Positions 36,000 through 58,159 of a stretch of DNA of 64,000 nucleotides are shown here, in pieces. Every line of letters begins with the position of its first letter. Position 1 is the first letter of the stretch. The position numbers and the translations under genes were made by a program. This DNA comes from Strongylocentrotus purpuratus. Taxonomy: Eukaryota; Echinodermata; Echinoidea; Camarodonta; Strongylocentrotidae. The notes under the pieces were generated by a model that had not been told where the DNA came from, did not search any database, and worked only from the letters and a program-made list of their open reading frames with translations. Location of the stretch: contig NW_022145611.1 of assembly GCF_000002235.5 (NCBI RefSeq), forward strand, positions 18,201,633-18,265,632, in the 5' to 3' direction.

Positions 36000-36178
36000 T
36001 AGTGAGCACATTTTTTTTTTGGTCCTCCAAAATTTTAAAATTTGCACTCCCCCCCCCTTGAGCGCCAGGGGGTGGGGGCCCAACCCCCCAAAAAGATAAA
36101 AATCACGTGTATTTACATGATTTTTTTTCTCAAGGGGGGGGGGGGCGGGCCCCCCTGGATCCGCCACTGGCCCCAGGA
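36000..36178. mobile_element. possible transposon end with G-rich tracts
   Basis: GGATCCGCCACTGG at 36157-36170 is, on the minus strand, CCAGTGGCGGATCC, a start seen in hAT-type elements. Poly-C/G runs lie next to it. The other end was not identified. Confidence 0.35.
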
Positions 36179-36648
36179 TCAAAACCGGGTCAATTTGCTA
36201 TATTAGTGCCCTTTTGTGGGGCGTTAATCCTCATTACTGTCATTTATGACTTAAGGGCGTAGGTCCCCTATTTGATAAGCATAGTACCATAAACATGCTT
36301 TATCAGTCACGCAAAACACACATTGGCAAATTATGATTCAATAAAATCTGAGAATGTATACTTTTATCTAGATCTATCATTTTTAATTTTTTAAAATAAA
36401 TAATTCAATAAATTGGGTAAAACAAAAATATTCCAACTTTATGAGCGACAGTGTAGGTGCCATGTCATGCATTGATTTATACATCATCACTGCACGTCCA
36501 AACTGGAAACGTGCAATCAATCAAGCTTTGAGAGTGCAATCTTCCTCCTTTATTTTTTTTTTTAAATTTTGTGAATTTCACACCTCCGTCTACTGTTGAC
36601 TTCGACCAACCAAGGGCGTATCGAGGATTTTTTTTTTTTTTCAACTAA

Positions 36649-37380
36649 AGAGAAAATATTGAGCGGCGAATCATGTATAGCCAGCCGGTGAATAAGCGGG
36701 GGTGGGGGTAAGGGGTGGGGTTAGGGGGTGGGGGTAGGGGGGGGGTAAGGAGCACTTTTTTTGTTGTTGCTTAATTCGTGAGAAAATATTCAGCATTGAA
36801 TCAGCCAGCCGGTGAATAAGCGGGGGGGGGGGGGGGCATAGTAAAAACACATTTAAGGGTGTCTTTAAATTAGACACACTTGGTATCATGTACATAATGT
36901 ATAAAACATTCTTTCAAACAAAGTTGTTTTGCTTGTACAATCAACTAACATTACACTGTCCATTTTTTCTAAAAAATTTCTCCTCATGATAAATGATGTT
37001 GTTTATTCTGGTAGGTGCGTGCAACGCTTGATTGGTCAACATAAATCAGTTATAATAACGCAGTCAAGCTCATGTTTCAGCAGTTATTGTAACTATATAA
37101 TGAGTACATAACTGAAGTGTAAACCACAAACTTTGTGGTTTACACTTCAGTTATGTACTCGTGATTGAATATTTTTTATTATATAATGGTGAATTTATGA
37201 ACAGTTTCAGTTATGGAACGTTGTTGTTTGATTTGCCGCTCTAGTTAAAGATAGTTTATCCCTTTTGCAGCCCAATTCGTGAGAAAATATTTAGCGGCGA
37301 ATCAGCCAGCCGGTGAATAAGCGGGGGGGGGGGGGGGGGTCATAGAAAAAACACAGATAAAGTGTGTCTTTAAACTTCTA
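36649..37380. repeat. three copies of a dispersed fragment ending in poly-G
   Basis: GAGAAAATATT...GAATCA...CAGCCGGTGAATAAGCGGGG occurs at about 36650, 36779 and 37281. The last two go on after the G run into CATAG-AAAAACACA...GTGTCTTTAAA. Spacing is unequal, so these are repeated insertions or partial duplications, not a regular array. Confidence 0.75.
37102..37160. repeat. perfect 59-bp palindrome (29-bp arms, 1-bp spacer)
   Basis: GAGTACATAACTGAAGTG...CACAAA is followed after one C by its exact reverse complement ending ...TTATGTACTC. Confidence 0.92.
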
Positions 37381-38083
37381 AAACATCCCCCCCCCCTAAA
37401 TGCGCCCTTGTGACCAACTTACCAATTCCCCTCCAGATGCAGGTTTAAGATCATCGGGCTCTCAAGAAAAGAAACTTTTCTGAGTGGATACAATTTTGCT
37501 AATTATATATATGTAATTCTTTTTAACGACTCAGACAAGATTCAGCCGGACAAAAAATATGTTGATGCATTTTGAAACGGTCAAGAGATGTCGCTACTGA
37601 AGAGTGCGCTCTTGTGGGTATGTCCCTTTATGCTCGAGGGAACGGAGTGACGTATAAAAGAAAAAAAATCCAATGAAAGGCTATCTATATATACAGAAGA
37701 TCAATCTTATCATGGCGTGAGGGTGTAACAAAACATACAAATATGACGACCATAACCTTGATTGCAAATTTGTAAATGTACTGAACAACTCACACCACTT
37801 TTATCCTCCATTGAAAAAAAACAAGGTGGAATATCCGGACCCCTCCAATCAGAAAAATCAAGCATTTTGAAAAGAAGAACAACACAATAGCAAGTATAGT
37901 TTCATCAAAAACAAAGACGTCTTCCAACGTCTTCCCTCTCTGAAAAAAAATGTATCAAGAAAAGATAGATAAAGTGAGCCTCACCCCCCCCCCCAAATCA
38001 GTGTTATTCAGGGTACGCATATGCATATTCCCTCCTTTTGAAAACACCCCCCCCCCCCCACCCTAATTCCGGTGTGTTCTGTT

Positions 38084-38245
38084 TTAAAGCCCCTCTGCAC
38101 TACGGTGGAGGGATTAGACTTCCCTGCACGGGTCACGACTAACATGAGAAAAAGGGCTTCGGGGATCAAGTGGTACCGCTTAGGCATTGTTTGGCTGTAT
38201 AAAGGGCGCACTATATACGCAGCATAAGTAGTGCAGTGGGGCTTA
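38084..38245. mobile_element. MITE family A, copy 2
   Basis: TTAAAGCCCCTCTGCACTAC at the left and GTAGTGCAGTGGGGCTTAA at the right form inverted ends. The interior GGAGGGATTAGACTTCCCTG is shared with copy 1. Upstream of PSMC1 exon 1. Confidence 0.75.
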
Positions 38246-38493
38246 ATTCGGAAAATATGGATTACCTTTTCAGTTTCCATCCAGCTTAAACTGGACTGAA
38301 AATCGATGTTATACAATTTACGTCTTGTACTATTGTAGAAATTGTTCATATGGCTCAAACAGGAATGCATAATATAGGGCCTAAACTCAAAGGTAAAACT
38401 TGGGCCTATTTTCTACATGACAAAACAATTAAAAATTAAAGAAATCACAATCTTGATTTTGAGGGTTAAACGTTTTAAAATTTATAAAAATCT

Positions 38494-38688
38494 TTTTCTT
38501 CTTCTTCTTCAGTTCTTCTTCTTCTTCTTCTTCTTCTTCTTCTTCTTCTTCTTCTCCTTCTCCTTCTCCTCCTCCTTCTTCTTCTTCTTCTTCTTCTTCT
38601 TCTTCTTCTTCTTCTTCTTCTTCTTCTTCTTCTTCTTCTTCTTCTTCTTCTTCTTCTTCTTCTTCTTCTTCTTCTTCTCTTCCTCCCC
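38494..38688. repeat. (CTT)n microsatellite, about 190 bp
   Basis: Nearly pure CTT with a short CTC-rich interruption near 38554-38574. It ends about 195 bp before the proposed PSMC1 ATG, so it lies at or in the promoter. A strongly polypyrimidine strand. Confidence 0.97.
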
Positions 38689-38881
38689 GTGCTCCCCCCC
38701 TCCTTCCGCGAGATTTGGGTTTACGTTTGTTTGTGCATATTTTTCGCTGCTCCTAGAAAGAGCAAATTAGCCCGATATGAGCTGTCACAGCGCATGACAA
38801 AGAACCAGCAAACACAATTCGGCGAAGTCATCGTTGGTACTGCTAAGCGCTAAGTCAAGCTAGAAGTAAATAGTGTAAATC

Positions 38882-48505
<9,624 letters not shown>

Positions 48506-49869
48506 AGTTTTAACAAAAAAAAATCTTAGTTGAATGGGAGAGGAGGAGAGGGGGATGGTGTGGGGAAGGGTTGGGGGGGGGGGGGGGGGTGGAGTATGGT
48601 TAACCCATACATGTTAACTTATTAAAATGATGCAGTGTGTCCAACAACCACATAGTGCCCTGGACTGTGCTATTGTTGCCCTTGCTTAGAAACCTTAGAA
48701 ATCAAGCATATGATTACTTTTTCTCATCATAATTACAAGGTTCTGTTTGGGAACCTGTAACACACATCTATGGTTGAGATAGATAGCACCCTGTCCTGTT
48801 AATTAATTTTTTTCCCCACAAAAAATTTCAAAATTATTTCTTGTTACAGGTGTCAAGAAATGAACCCTGCATATTAGACTCTATGTAACTATGTCATGTC
48901 ATTCGTGTATTTTAATTCCACCTAGATTAGGCAATAAGTATAGTGTTAGAGGCCAAAGCACAAGGGAATAGGAATGACCTTTTCTACTTGGAAGATAAAG
49001 TATTCACATTGGGAATAACATTACAGAATGACACCTGACAAAATAGCAAACCATCTCAAAATGAGTATGCAATTAAGCATAGTAGCAAGAGAAAAATGAT
49101 ACAGGCTTACACATCTTTAAAATCATCCTAGATACATGACATTTTTATTTATGCATAAGGCTGTAATCATTTTCTGTCACTATTATGGGTGAGGGGGGGG
49201 GGGGGGGGGTAGGCTGGGTGTACATGTAACATTGATCATATTTTAATCAGGTCATGCGTTTTTACCTTCGGGAAAGATATACATTTTTTTGTATGCTCCA
49301 GCATAATGAATAAAGGAATAACATGTATTTTCTTCAAAATGTGGTTGCACAAACAGTAAGTAGTTCAGTGAATAGAGCAGTGGTCTTCTGGTACAAAGTA
49401 AACACTCTTGATTGGGTAGTATATTCTTTGGATGTCCCCTAGCTGCATTACCAACATTCTAATTCAAACTCAATTTATTCATCAATTATCATTTGTATAA
49501 CTGATGTTACTCCCTCCTACAAAGGAATTTAATGAAAAGCACTTGAGTTTCTAAGTCCATCCTCAAATTTAACTTTACAACTGAGGAATTATAGAGGAAT
49601 TTGTTAACATTGTCGGTATGCCATGTACTGTCCATCTTCAGAAGGTTGGGTTTCAAGTCATGTAATTCTTTTTCAATGTGATAGTTTAAATTGTATGTAA
49701 CAACCAAGTCATTAAATAAAAACACAAAATGTGCATCTCTGTATTTCAGAGTAACCTTTATTACAGTACATTGTTCACTATAACCATTACAATTCTGAAT
49801 TTACTGTTTACTGTTTACATTCCCAACCAGAATGTCCCTGAAAAAAGGAAACCCAAGTTTGTTGCTGAA
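48506..49869 (+). other. PSMC1 3' untranslated and downstream region
   Basis: No gene seen. AT-rich sequence with two poly-G runs (about 48575-48591 and 49192-49210). AATAAA motifs at 49309-49314 and 49715-49720 are candidate polyadenylation signals. The second satellite begins at the right-hand end. Confidence 0.4.
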
Positions 49870-50988
49870 GAAAATGAAGTGGGGATTTTCGAAAACTCCA
49901 ATATTTGCCCTTTTTGGGAATAAGCGGGAGTCATAATAAATCTAAGGACATGGTGGGACTATCACAATCAGAAAACAGAGAGGATTGAAAATATTCATTT
50001 TTTGGCAAAAACGATGAGCCATTTTTGCCAAAAATGGGCGATTTCGAATATATCCAAAATTTGCCTTTACTCCCTTAGGAAACGAACGGGAGTCATAATC
50101 ATTCTAAGGACATCTTGGGACTATCATGATGAGAAAACGGAGAGGATTGATAATTTTCATTTTTTGGCAAAAACGATGAGCTATCCCCTTGCCATTTTTG
50201 CCAAAAATGGGCGATTTCGAATATATCCAAAATTTGCCTTTACTCCCCTTTAGGAAACGAACGGGAGTCATAATCATTCTAAGGACATCTTGGGACTATC
50301 ATGGTGAGAAAACGGAGACGATTGAAAATTTTCATTTTTTGGCAAAAACGATGAGCTAACCCCTTGCCATTTTTGCCAAAAATGGGCGATTTCGAATATA
50401 TCCAAAATTTGCCTATTTACTCCCCTTTAGGAACAAACGGGAGTCATTATCATTTTAAGGACATCTTGGGACTATCATGATGAGAAAACGGAGACGATTG
50501 AAAATTTTCATTTTTTGGCAATAACGATGAGCTAACCCCTTGCCATTTTTGCCAAAAAGGGGCAATTTCGAATATATCCAAAATTTGTCTTAATCCCCTT
50601 TTGGAAACGAACGGGAGTCATAATCATTCTAAGGACATCTTGGGACTATCATGATGAGAAAACGGAGAGGATTGAAAATTTTCATTTTTTGGCAAAAACG
50701 ATGAGCCAACCCCTTGCCATTTTTGCCAAAAATGGGCGATTTCGAATATATCCAAAATTTGCCTTTACTCCCCTTTAGGAAACGAACGGGAGTCATAATC
50801 ATTCTAAGGACATCTTGGGACTATCATGATGAGAAAACGGAGACGATTGAAAATTTTCATTTTTGGCAAAAACGATGAGCTAACCCCTTGCCATTTTTTG
50901 CCAAAAATGGGCGATTTCGAATATATCCAAAATTTGCCTATTTACTCCCCTTTAGGAACAAACGGGAGTCATTATCATTTTAAGGACA
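49870..50988 (+). repeat. satellite family 2, left part (about 6 units)
   Basis: Units of 174-178 bp marked by AAGGACATCTTGGGACTATC and CCATTTTTGCCAAAAATGGG. The first unit (49870-49990) is diverged, as is typical of an array edge. The array is cut at 50988 by the LTR element and resumes at 58160. Confidence 0.95.
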
Positions 50989-52259
50989 TGTGGGACGCGT
51001 GGTCCACGGTTTAAATTATAGCCAACAAAAATGAAGAAGTTGAGACGCCATGGTGAAGTGCAAATGAAGTTTATTTCGTTTATAAATAAAAACGGAAAAC
51101 GGAAACCCCTGCATTGTACAGAAAAATAAAACAAAAGCATCATAAGTACAATAATCACATAATTAAATCATGCAAGTCATCATTTGGATTAAATTTCTGT
51201 AGACAAAATGCAGTACAGTTCAGTTCAGTTCATATACATCGAAATGCAATTAAGAAACCAAGAAATAAAATACATAGTATTCAATATTATCTGTAAATGC
51301 ATGTATAGATATCAAATAGTCTTAACTACAATAAATTGCATACACAACATAAATAATCCTACGCAACTCACCCTAGACTAAATGTCACACGGGTAAGAAA
51401 AAATCATACGTCATCGTCAATTGTAGCTTTGTAGCGTAGTTTGTAACCTCAGTAACCTCAACTTACGCCTCAGCGGCTAAAGTAGAAAAAAAACATGAAA
51501 CATCAATTATATACTATGGACTTTTACATTTAAATCAGTATTTGTTGTAAAAATCCCCATGATATATAAACCGAGTCTGATGCTTACAGACTACTCATCA
51601 ATCCCGTAAATAACAGAAGAATACATTTAACATGCCTCGGTACGTTTCTACCGTACAGTGAATAAAACATCTCATTACATAATATACAATTAATGAACAG
51701 ACTCGTATATTACGGCATCATAAACACTGGTAGCAAAGTAAAACTCAATAGCATCAAATATATTCAATTATCTCTACATACCTGTTTAAATGGTGCAACA
51801 CAAACAGGCTACATTGACGGCAAAACTTAAGCGTGTCGGAGTAAATGGAGACAGACCAGCATCGCTTAAAACAAGTGAACGAATGTCCGCTATATAAAAT
51901 ACCCATCAGGGCCTTGCCTGACATAGCGCGCATTCGTAAGGACTACTTTTCGAGCATGAATGCACATCCTTCTGAACTAAGTATAATGATCAAGTTTAGG
52001 ATAGAACAATAAAACATACATGAGAAAATATCATAATTTCATTACGGTCCATTTAACTTTACCTACAAACAATTTATAGATAAATAATCAAGGGACTACT
52101 TTGTCCTTAACGTAAGTACACAGACCCACGTGACCATTAAAGTAATGAGGCTTCGGGTCTGACACGTATGTTTTAAATTAGACACACCCAATATGCTGTA
52201 CGGTGTTCTTAAATAAAAAACCAAGTTTTGTAATGGTAAAAACGAGTTTGGTCACTACA
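50989..52259 (-). repeat. 3' LTR of the gypsy element
   Basis: Second LTR in element sense, 1271 bp, preceded by the polypurine tract. The outer end joins satellite sequence at the GACA target duplication. Confidence 0.93.
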
Positions 52260-52273
52260 TTAAATCCCCCCTT
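52260..52273 (-). other. polypurine tract of the gypsy element
   Basis: Minus strand AAGGGGGGATTTAA directly before the 3' LTR, the expected place for plus-strand priming. Confidence 0.7.
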
Positions 52274-52573
52274 AGTAAGGAAGTCATGAAAAATCACTTA
52301 CTTACGATCAATACATATCAACAATAATACTAACAATATTCAGCTTGTATATAGCACTTATTATATCTCACATATCTTTGACAAAATATTAATTCTGGTC
52401 ATTGGATTCAGTGCTTTCCAGCACACACTATTATGTACAACCTCTACTCCCTGGGGTGCATTCAAACCAGGTGTTACTTATTACAATATAATATTACAAT
52501 ACAATACTTATTACAATACAATACTTATTACAATACATGTATCACTAACCAGTGAGATAAAACATTAACCAAT

Positions 52574-55500
52574 CTAACAACATACTGCAATATACCGCTT
52601 GGGAAAATGGACGTGTCGTCCAGATCTAGTTTGGCGAACTGGTGGAACGACCTTGTCTTCCTGCACAACCTCGTGGTTAGCGCGCTCTTCCACATATGCG
52701 ACCTTTAACCGGTCAATGCTTACTTGATCGCGCTTCCCGTTAAGACCGATGGTAAAGAACTTTTCATTGCGCTTCAACACCATATATGGCCCTTTGTAGG
52801 GTTGCTGCAAGGGCTTGCGGACAGCGTCTACTCTAACGAAAACATGCGAGCACTTAAACAGGTCACGAGGGACGTAACTTCGGCCTTGTCTCGCCCTAGT
52901 CGGTGTGGCCGTACAAGAGGACATGTGCTGACGCAAACGCGAAACATAATCGGAAGGGTCAACTTCAACGCGCTTTGGTGCTACGAATTGTCCGGGCAAT
53001 CGGAGAGTAGTCCCGTAGACTAACTCTGCTGGCGAGCATGACAAGTCTTCTTTAACCGTGGTACGAATACCAAGAAGTGTCAAAGGCAAATATTCGGTCC
53101 AATGTGTCGGATCCTCATGGGCCTTCAAAGAACCCTTGAGTTGTCGGTGGAACCTTTCGACCAAACCATTTGCAGCTGGGTGGTATGCGGTAGTTCGAAT
53201 GCGGGTTGTTCCCAAAAGTTTGGTTAACTCCGCAAAGAGTCGAGATTCGAATTGACGGCCGCGGTCAGTGGTGATAGTGTCGGGCGCTCCGAACACTGCG
53301 ATCCATCTGTCAACGAAAGCTTTGGCGACCGTTTCGGCGGTGATGTCGGCAATCGGTATAGCTTCAGGCCATCTCGTGTATCGGTCAACGCAGGTGAGTA
53401 AATACTTGTTACCGTTCGAAGTAGGTAACGGACCCACCAGATCAATGTGCACGTGCGAAAATCGTGCGTCGGGCGTACTGAAGGTTCCAAGGGGCGCCTT
53501 CACATGTCGAACTATCTTCGACTTTTGGCAAGGAAGACATTCCTGAGCCCATTTACGGACTGTTTTGTTCATCCCAGGCCAAATAAAACGCGAAGCAATA
53601 GCACGCTGTGTAGCGCGTACACCTGGGTGAGACAATCCGTGAATGGCGTTGAACACGGCCCGCCTATGATCCTGTGGAACGAAAGGACGCGTGAGACCGT
53701 GTGAAGTATCACAAATGATTTTGCCACCGGTGATCAAGATCGGTACGGTTTCGAGAACCATAGAAGTATCGGATCCGGATTTAAGGAAAGCTTGCAACTC
53801 CGGATCTGCTCCCTGCGCGTTAGCAAGAAGATCTAAGTCAATCTGAGTATCAATATGCAATGCACTGATATCAGGTCTGGACAATGTGTCGGCTACTACA
53901 TTATCCTGCCCTTTTACATAACGAAGGTCGGTGGTAAATTGCGAGATAAAGTCAAGATGCCTAATCTCACGAGGACTATGGCGATCCGGCCGTGCCAAGA
54001 ATGAATATGTCAAGGGCTTGTGATCAGTGTACACAAAGAAAACTCGACCATCTAGCATATAGCGGAAGTGCTTTATAGTAAGGTACACGGCTAGCAATTC
54101 ACGACCGAATGTACTATATCTCGTTTCTGCGGGTGAGAGTTTACGCGAGAAAAAGGCTAGCGGTTGCCATGCGTCATTATTGAGTTGTTGTACAACTCCG
54201 CCAATAGCGCGATCGGACGCATCTACCATCAAACTAAGAGGAAACTTGGCATTCGGGTAGGCCAACAGGGTAATCTCTGCCAATTTGTCCTTGACCTCGA
54301 CAAATGCAGCGTCGCAAACCGGTGTCCAATCTAGCGGTTTCCGTGAACGTTTCGGATGAGATCGGAGAAGATCGGTGAGCGGCGTCAGGATCTGTGCGCA
54401 GTCGGGAATGAACCTGCGATAAAAGTTCACAACTCCTAGAAATGCGCGTAGACCTTTCAGGGAAGTGGGTACGCTACATTGGCGAATAGCTGCCACTTTG
54501 TCAGGAAGCGGACTGACTCCGGCCTCATTAATTCGATGACCTAAGAAATCTAGCTCTGTTTGACCGAACAAACACTTATTTAGATTAACTACGACACCAA
54601 ACTTTCTGAGTCTGTCAAATAGTTGCCGCAGGTGGAATTCATGTTCCTCCCTACTACTACTAGCTACTAACAGGTCGTCAATGTAAGCGTATACATTCGG
54701 CAGACCTCGTATGACTTCGTCTATGAATCGTTGAAATGACTGCGCTGCATTTCTCAAACCGAATGGCATCCGAACAAATTCGAATAAACCGAATGGAGTA
54801 CATATCGCGGTCTTCCTTACATCATCGGGCGCGACAGGAATTTGGTGATATGCTCGAACTAAATCTACCTTCGAGAATACCTGCATTCCGTGGAGACTCG
54901 CTGCGAAATCCTGTATATGGGGCACAGGGTAACGGTCGGGAATTGTTGCTCGGTTCAACGCTCTGTAATCACCGCAAGGGCGCCAGTCCCCTTCCGTCTT
55001 TTTGGGCACCATGTGTAATGGGGAAGACCACTGGCTGCTGGACGGGCGAATAATATCCAAATCGAGCATATGCTGAAATTCATCTCGCGCTATCTTGAAC
55101 TTTTCCGGGGAAAGTCTGCGAGGCTTTGCGCTGATTGGCGGACCGCGCGTGTCGATGTAGTGGACTACATCGTGCTTTAATGCTTGCGCTTTGTAGATAG
55201 GTACAGTGACGTCATTATACTCCGTGCGAAGGAGTTCGCAAAACGGATCTGAATTATCGGTTGTATTAAACACGGGGCTAATACGCGGACAGTTCGAAGG
55301 ATTGCCCGTTACGTGTAATCCGGTTATGCAGTCGATTAACTTACGGCGGTGCATATCTACAAGTAATCGAAAATGGTGTAAGAAATCTGCACCAAGTATT
55401 GGTACCGATACATCGGCGATAACAAATACCCATTGACATTTGCGACGGAGACCTAAGTTCAAAGTCAGCGAACGTCGCCCATAAGTGGCAATGATGGAGC

Positions 55501-55720
55501 CATTGGCTGCCTTCAATGTTATGGTCGATCTACAAGTTCGCTGCTGTTTCGTAGGAGGGAATACGGAGACGGCCGCTCCGGTGTCAACCAGAAATTTCAC
55601 GCGCGAGTTTATGTCAACAACATAGAAAAGACGACTATCTGGCTGACCAGTTGGGTTTGTCGCCCCAACCCTCTGGTCTACTAGTTTTCCGAGTTCTGTC
55701 GCGTGCAAGGTGCTCGGCAA
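52574..55720 (-). CDS. pol: pol of the gypsy element (PR-RT-RH-IN)
   Basis: 1048 codons in one open frame. Domains in order: aspartic protease ([12 protein letters not shown], about 44-55), reverse transcriptase ([26 protein letters not shown], catalytic YIDD), RNase H ([20 protein letters not shown]), and integrase with an HHCC zinc finger ([13 protein letters not shown] ... CLPCQKSK) and DDE core ([29 protein letters not shown]). Integrase after RNase H defines Ty3/gypsy. Upstream reading from the first Met is only a convention; the product is expected from a Gag-Pol fusion. Confidence 0.93.
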   Translation of the reverse strand: MPSTLHATELGKLVDQRVGATNPTGQPDSRLFYVVDINSRVKFLVDTGAAVSVFPPTKQQRTCRSTITLKAANGSIIATYGRRSLTLNLGLRRKCQWVFVIADVSVPILGADFLHHFRLLVDMHRRKLIDCITGLHVTGNPSNCPRISPVFNTTDNSDPFCELLRTEYNDVTVPIYKAQALKHDVVHYIDTRGPPISAKPRRLSPEKFKIARDEFQHMLDLDIIRPSSSQWSSPLHMVPKKTEGDWRPCGDYRALNRATIPDRYPVPHIQDFAASLHGMQVFSKVDLVRAYHQIPVAPDDVRKTAICTPFGLFEFVRMPFGLRNAAQSFQRFIDEVIRGLPNVYAYIDDLLVASSSREEHEFHLRQLFDRLRKFGVVVNLNKCLFGQTELDFLGHRINEAGVSPLPDKVAAIRQCSVPTSLKGLRAFLGVVNFYRRFIPDCAQILTPLTDLLRSHPKRSRKPLDWTPVCDAAFVEVKDKLAEITLLAYPNAKFPLSLMVDASDRAIGGVVQQLNNDAWQPLAFFSRKLSPAETRYSTFGRELLAVYLTIKHFRYMLDGRVFFVYTDHKPLTYSFLARPDRHSPREIRHLDFISQFTTDLRYVKGQDNVVADTLSRPDISALHIDTQIDLDLLANAQGADPELQAFLKSGSDTSMVLETVPILITGGKIICDTSHGLTRPFVPQDHRRAVFNAIHGLSHPGVRATQRAIASRFIWPGMNKTVRKWAQECLPCQKSKIVRHVKAPLGTFSTPDARFSHVHIDLVGPLPTSNGNKYLLTCVDRYTRWPEAIPIADITAETVAKAFVDRWIAVFGAPDTITTDRGRQFESRLFAELTKLLGTTRIRTTAYHPAANGLVERFHRQLKGSLKAHEDPTHWTEYLPLTLLGIRTTVKEDLSCSPAELVYGTTLRLPGQFVAPKRVEVDPSDYVSRLRQHMSSCTATPTRARQGRSYVPRDLFKCSHVFVRVDAVRKPLQQPYKGPYMVLKRNEKFFTIGLNGKRDQVSIDRLKVAYVEERANHEVVQEDKVVPPVRQTRSGRHVHFPKRYIAVCC

Positions 55721-56541
55721 TGGTGCGCGTTATCACCATACTTGCTATGATACCAACAAAGTTCGTCACTATCGGTCGTAGCGTCAGATGGCGTGTCGCG
55801 TTTATTTACATTGCGCTGGCGGCTGCGACTACGACTTCTGCTTTGACTACGTTGCATGTGCCCGACAACGGTCGTAAGCTCCCGGACCAATCTGGCGAGA
55901 TCGGTCACCTGACTTTCGAGAGCGCTCGCAGGTTTAGCCTTTTCAACCGTTGCCGGTGCGATGGCTGAAATGACGCCGGGAGAGTCTGGCTGTGCCTCTA
56001 TAATTCGATCGGCCAACTCTGCTAAATCGCTGAGCGTCAATGCTTCACTAGTAGAAGCGAGTATGAGCCGAACATTAACCGGTAGTCGTTGGAGAAAAAG
56101 TTGTTTCAGTATTCCCTTCTCCAACTTCTGTTCCCCTAAGAACTGTTCCATTCTTCGCAGGAGCTGCGATGGCTTTCGATCACCTAACTCTTCCTCCGTG
56201 AGGAGCATTTGCACCCTGCGCTGTTCTGACGCGCTCACACGCGCAATCAGTTTAGCCTTAAGGGTAGAATATTCATCCTTCTCCGGGGGACTGATCAAAA
56301 TATCACGGACATCTTGCGCCACTTCCTGCGGAAGTGCAGCAATAACATAAGCATACTTTGTTGCTTCGGAAGAAATTGAACGTGTAGTAAACTGCGCTTC
56401 CGCCTGAGCAAACCAAACTAAGGGGTCCCCTTTCCAAAAGGGAGGGAGCTTAATTGCAACCGCGCCTACCAGGGGCTGCGCTGCCGCTCCCGCGGTACCG
56501 GCTTGCTCTTTCCCCGGCTCTGTCATAATGCCAAAATTCAA
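55681..56541 (-). CDS. gag: gag of the gypsy element
   Basis: 286 codons. A capsid-like region, then a basic Arg/Ser-rich stretch, then a zinc knuckle [18 protein letters not shown], spacing C-x2-H-x9-C-x3-C. That is the CHCC form typical of the CsRn1 clade rather than the usual CCHC. It overlaps pol by 40 bp in another frame. The pol frame is -1 relative to gag, so programmed frameshifting of the kind known in this family is likely. Confidence 0.9.
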   Translation of the reverse strand: MNFGIMTEPGKEQAGTAGAAAQPLVGAVAIKLPPFWKGDPLVWFAQAEAQFTTRSISSEATKYAYVIAALPQEVAQDVRDILISPPEKDEYSTLKAKLIARVSASEQRRVQMLLTEEELGDRKPSQLLRRMEQFLGEQKLEKGILKQLFLQRLPVNVRLILASTSEALTLSDLAELADRIIEAQPDSPGVISAIAPATVEKAKPASALESQVTDLARLVRELTTVVGHMQRSQSRSRSRSRQRNVNKRDTPSDATTDSDELCWYHSKYGDNAHHCRAPCTRQNSEN

Positions 56542-56869
56542 GATACAAAATACAAATTATCAATATTTAACACAATAGGTATAACACAATAAGCACACTC
56601 ACTAATAACAGTCAATAAAGTTCTACATAACCATCGTATATCTGCCGTTGCTGGGTATCAGCTTGGAGTTACTTGGTATCAGCTAGGCAGTCAGTCTGGT
56701 CACTCTCGTCGAATTCCGTAGGGGGCTCTGTCACCACGTGTAGTTCATCTGCATGCAGCTGTTGCTCATCACGTAGATTCTGCTCGCTGTGATCATGCTA
56801 TAACGTCAGTCTGCTATGATATCAGTTCTTCGAAGCTCGTTGGCTCTCCGGATTGTGCCGGGTCTTCGA

Positions 56870-56886
56870 TCACGTCGGGATCACCA
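56870..56886 (-). other. primer binding site, tRNA-Trp type
   Basis: Minus strand TGGTGATCCCGACGTGA, 3 bp inside the 5' LTR. It is complementary to the 3' end of animal tRNA-Trp (…TCACGTCGGGGTCA-CCA) with one mismatch. The tRNA sequence is recalled, not searched. Confidence 0.75.
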
Positions 56887-56889
56887 ATT

Positions 56890-58159
56890 TGTGGGACGCG
56901 TGGTCCACGGTTTAAATTATAGCCAACAAAAATGAAGAAGTTGAGACGCCATGGTGAAGTGCAAATGAAGTTTATTTCGTTTATAAATAAAAACGGAAAA
57001 CGGAAACCCCTGCATTGTACAGAAAAATAAAACAAAAGCATCATAAGTACAATAATCACATAATTAAATCATGCAAGTCATCATTTGGATTAAATTTCTG
57101 TAGACAAAATGCAGTACAGTTCAGTTCAGTTCATATACATCGAAATGCAATTAAGAAACCAAGAAATAAAATACATAGTATTCAATATTATCTGTAAATG
57201 CATGTATAGATATCAAATAGTCTTAACTACAATAAATTGCATACACAACATAAATAATCCTACGCAACTCACCCTAGACTAAATGTCACACGGGTAAGAA
57301 AAAATCATACGTCATCGTCAATTGTAGCTTTGTAGCGTAGTTTGTAACCTCAGTAACCTCAACTTACGCCTCAGCGGCTAAAGTAGAAAAAAAACATGAA
57401 ACATCAATTATATACTATGGACTTTTACATTTAAATCAGTATTTGTTGTAAAAATCCCCATGATATATAAACCGAGTCTGATGCTTACAGACTACTCATC
57501 AATCCCGTAAATAACAGAAGAATACATTTAACATGCCTCGGTACGTTTCTACCGTACAGTGAATAAAACATCTCATTACATAATATACAATTAATGAACA
57601 GACTCGTATATTACGGCATCATAAACACTGGTAGCAAAGTAAAACTCAATAGCATCAAATATATTCAATTATCTCTACATACCTGTTTAAATGGTGCAAC
57701 ACAAACAGGCTACATTGACGGCAAAACTTAAGCGTGTCGGAGTAAATGGAGACAGACCAGCATCGCTTAAAACAAGTGAACGAATGTCCGCTATATAAAA
57801 TACCCATCAGGGCCTTGCCTGACATAGCGCGCATTCGTAAGGACTACTTTTCGAGCATGAATGCACATCCTTCTGAACTAAGTATAATGATCAAGTTTAG
57901 GATAGAACAATAAAACATACATGAGAAAATATCATAATTTCATTACGGTCCATTTAACTTTACCTATAAACAATTTATAGATAAATAATCAAGGGACTAC
58001 TTTGTCCTTAACGTAAGTACACAGACCCACGTGACCATTAAAGTAATGAGGCTTCGGGTCTGACACGTATGTTTTAAATTAGACACACCCAATATGCTGT
58101 ACGGTGTTCTTAAATAAAAACCAAGTTTTGTAATGGTAAAAACGAGTTTGGTCACTACA
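56890..58159 (-). repeat. 5' LTR of the gypsy element
   Basis: First LTR in element sense, 1270 bp, with TGTAGTGACC at its outer end and TCCCACA at the inner end. Nearly identical to the copy at 50989-52259. Confidence 0.93.

Larger units (their letters stand above)
50989..58159 (-). mobile_element. Ty3/gypsy LTR retrotransposon, CsRn1-like clade, looks whole and young
   Basis: 7171 bp with two LTRs of about 1270 bp that differ at only about two positions, TG...CA ends, and a 4-bp target duplication GACA (50985-50988 and 58160-58163). Order in element sense: LTR, tRNA-Trp-type primer site, gag, pol (protease, RT, RNase H, integrase), polypurine tract, LTR. No envelope gene. The CHCC-type Gag knuckle and Trp primer site are known hallmarks of the CsRn1 clade. 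No break is evident in gag or pol. Near-identical LTRs imply a very recent insertion, perhaps polymorphic. It is inserted in satellite family 2. Confidence 0.95.

Noticed and set aside
38417-38770. 117-codon frame rich in Phe
   Set aside because: It is the translation of the (CTT)n microsatellite.
51114-57197. 60-codon frames repeated in both LTRs and plus-strand frames across pol
   Set aside because: Duplicated because the LTRs are duplicated, or antisense to gag and pol; no independent support.
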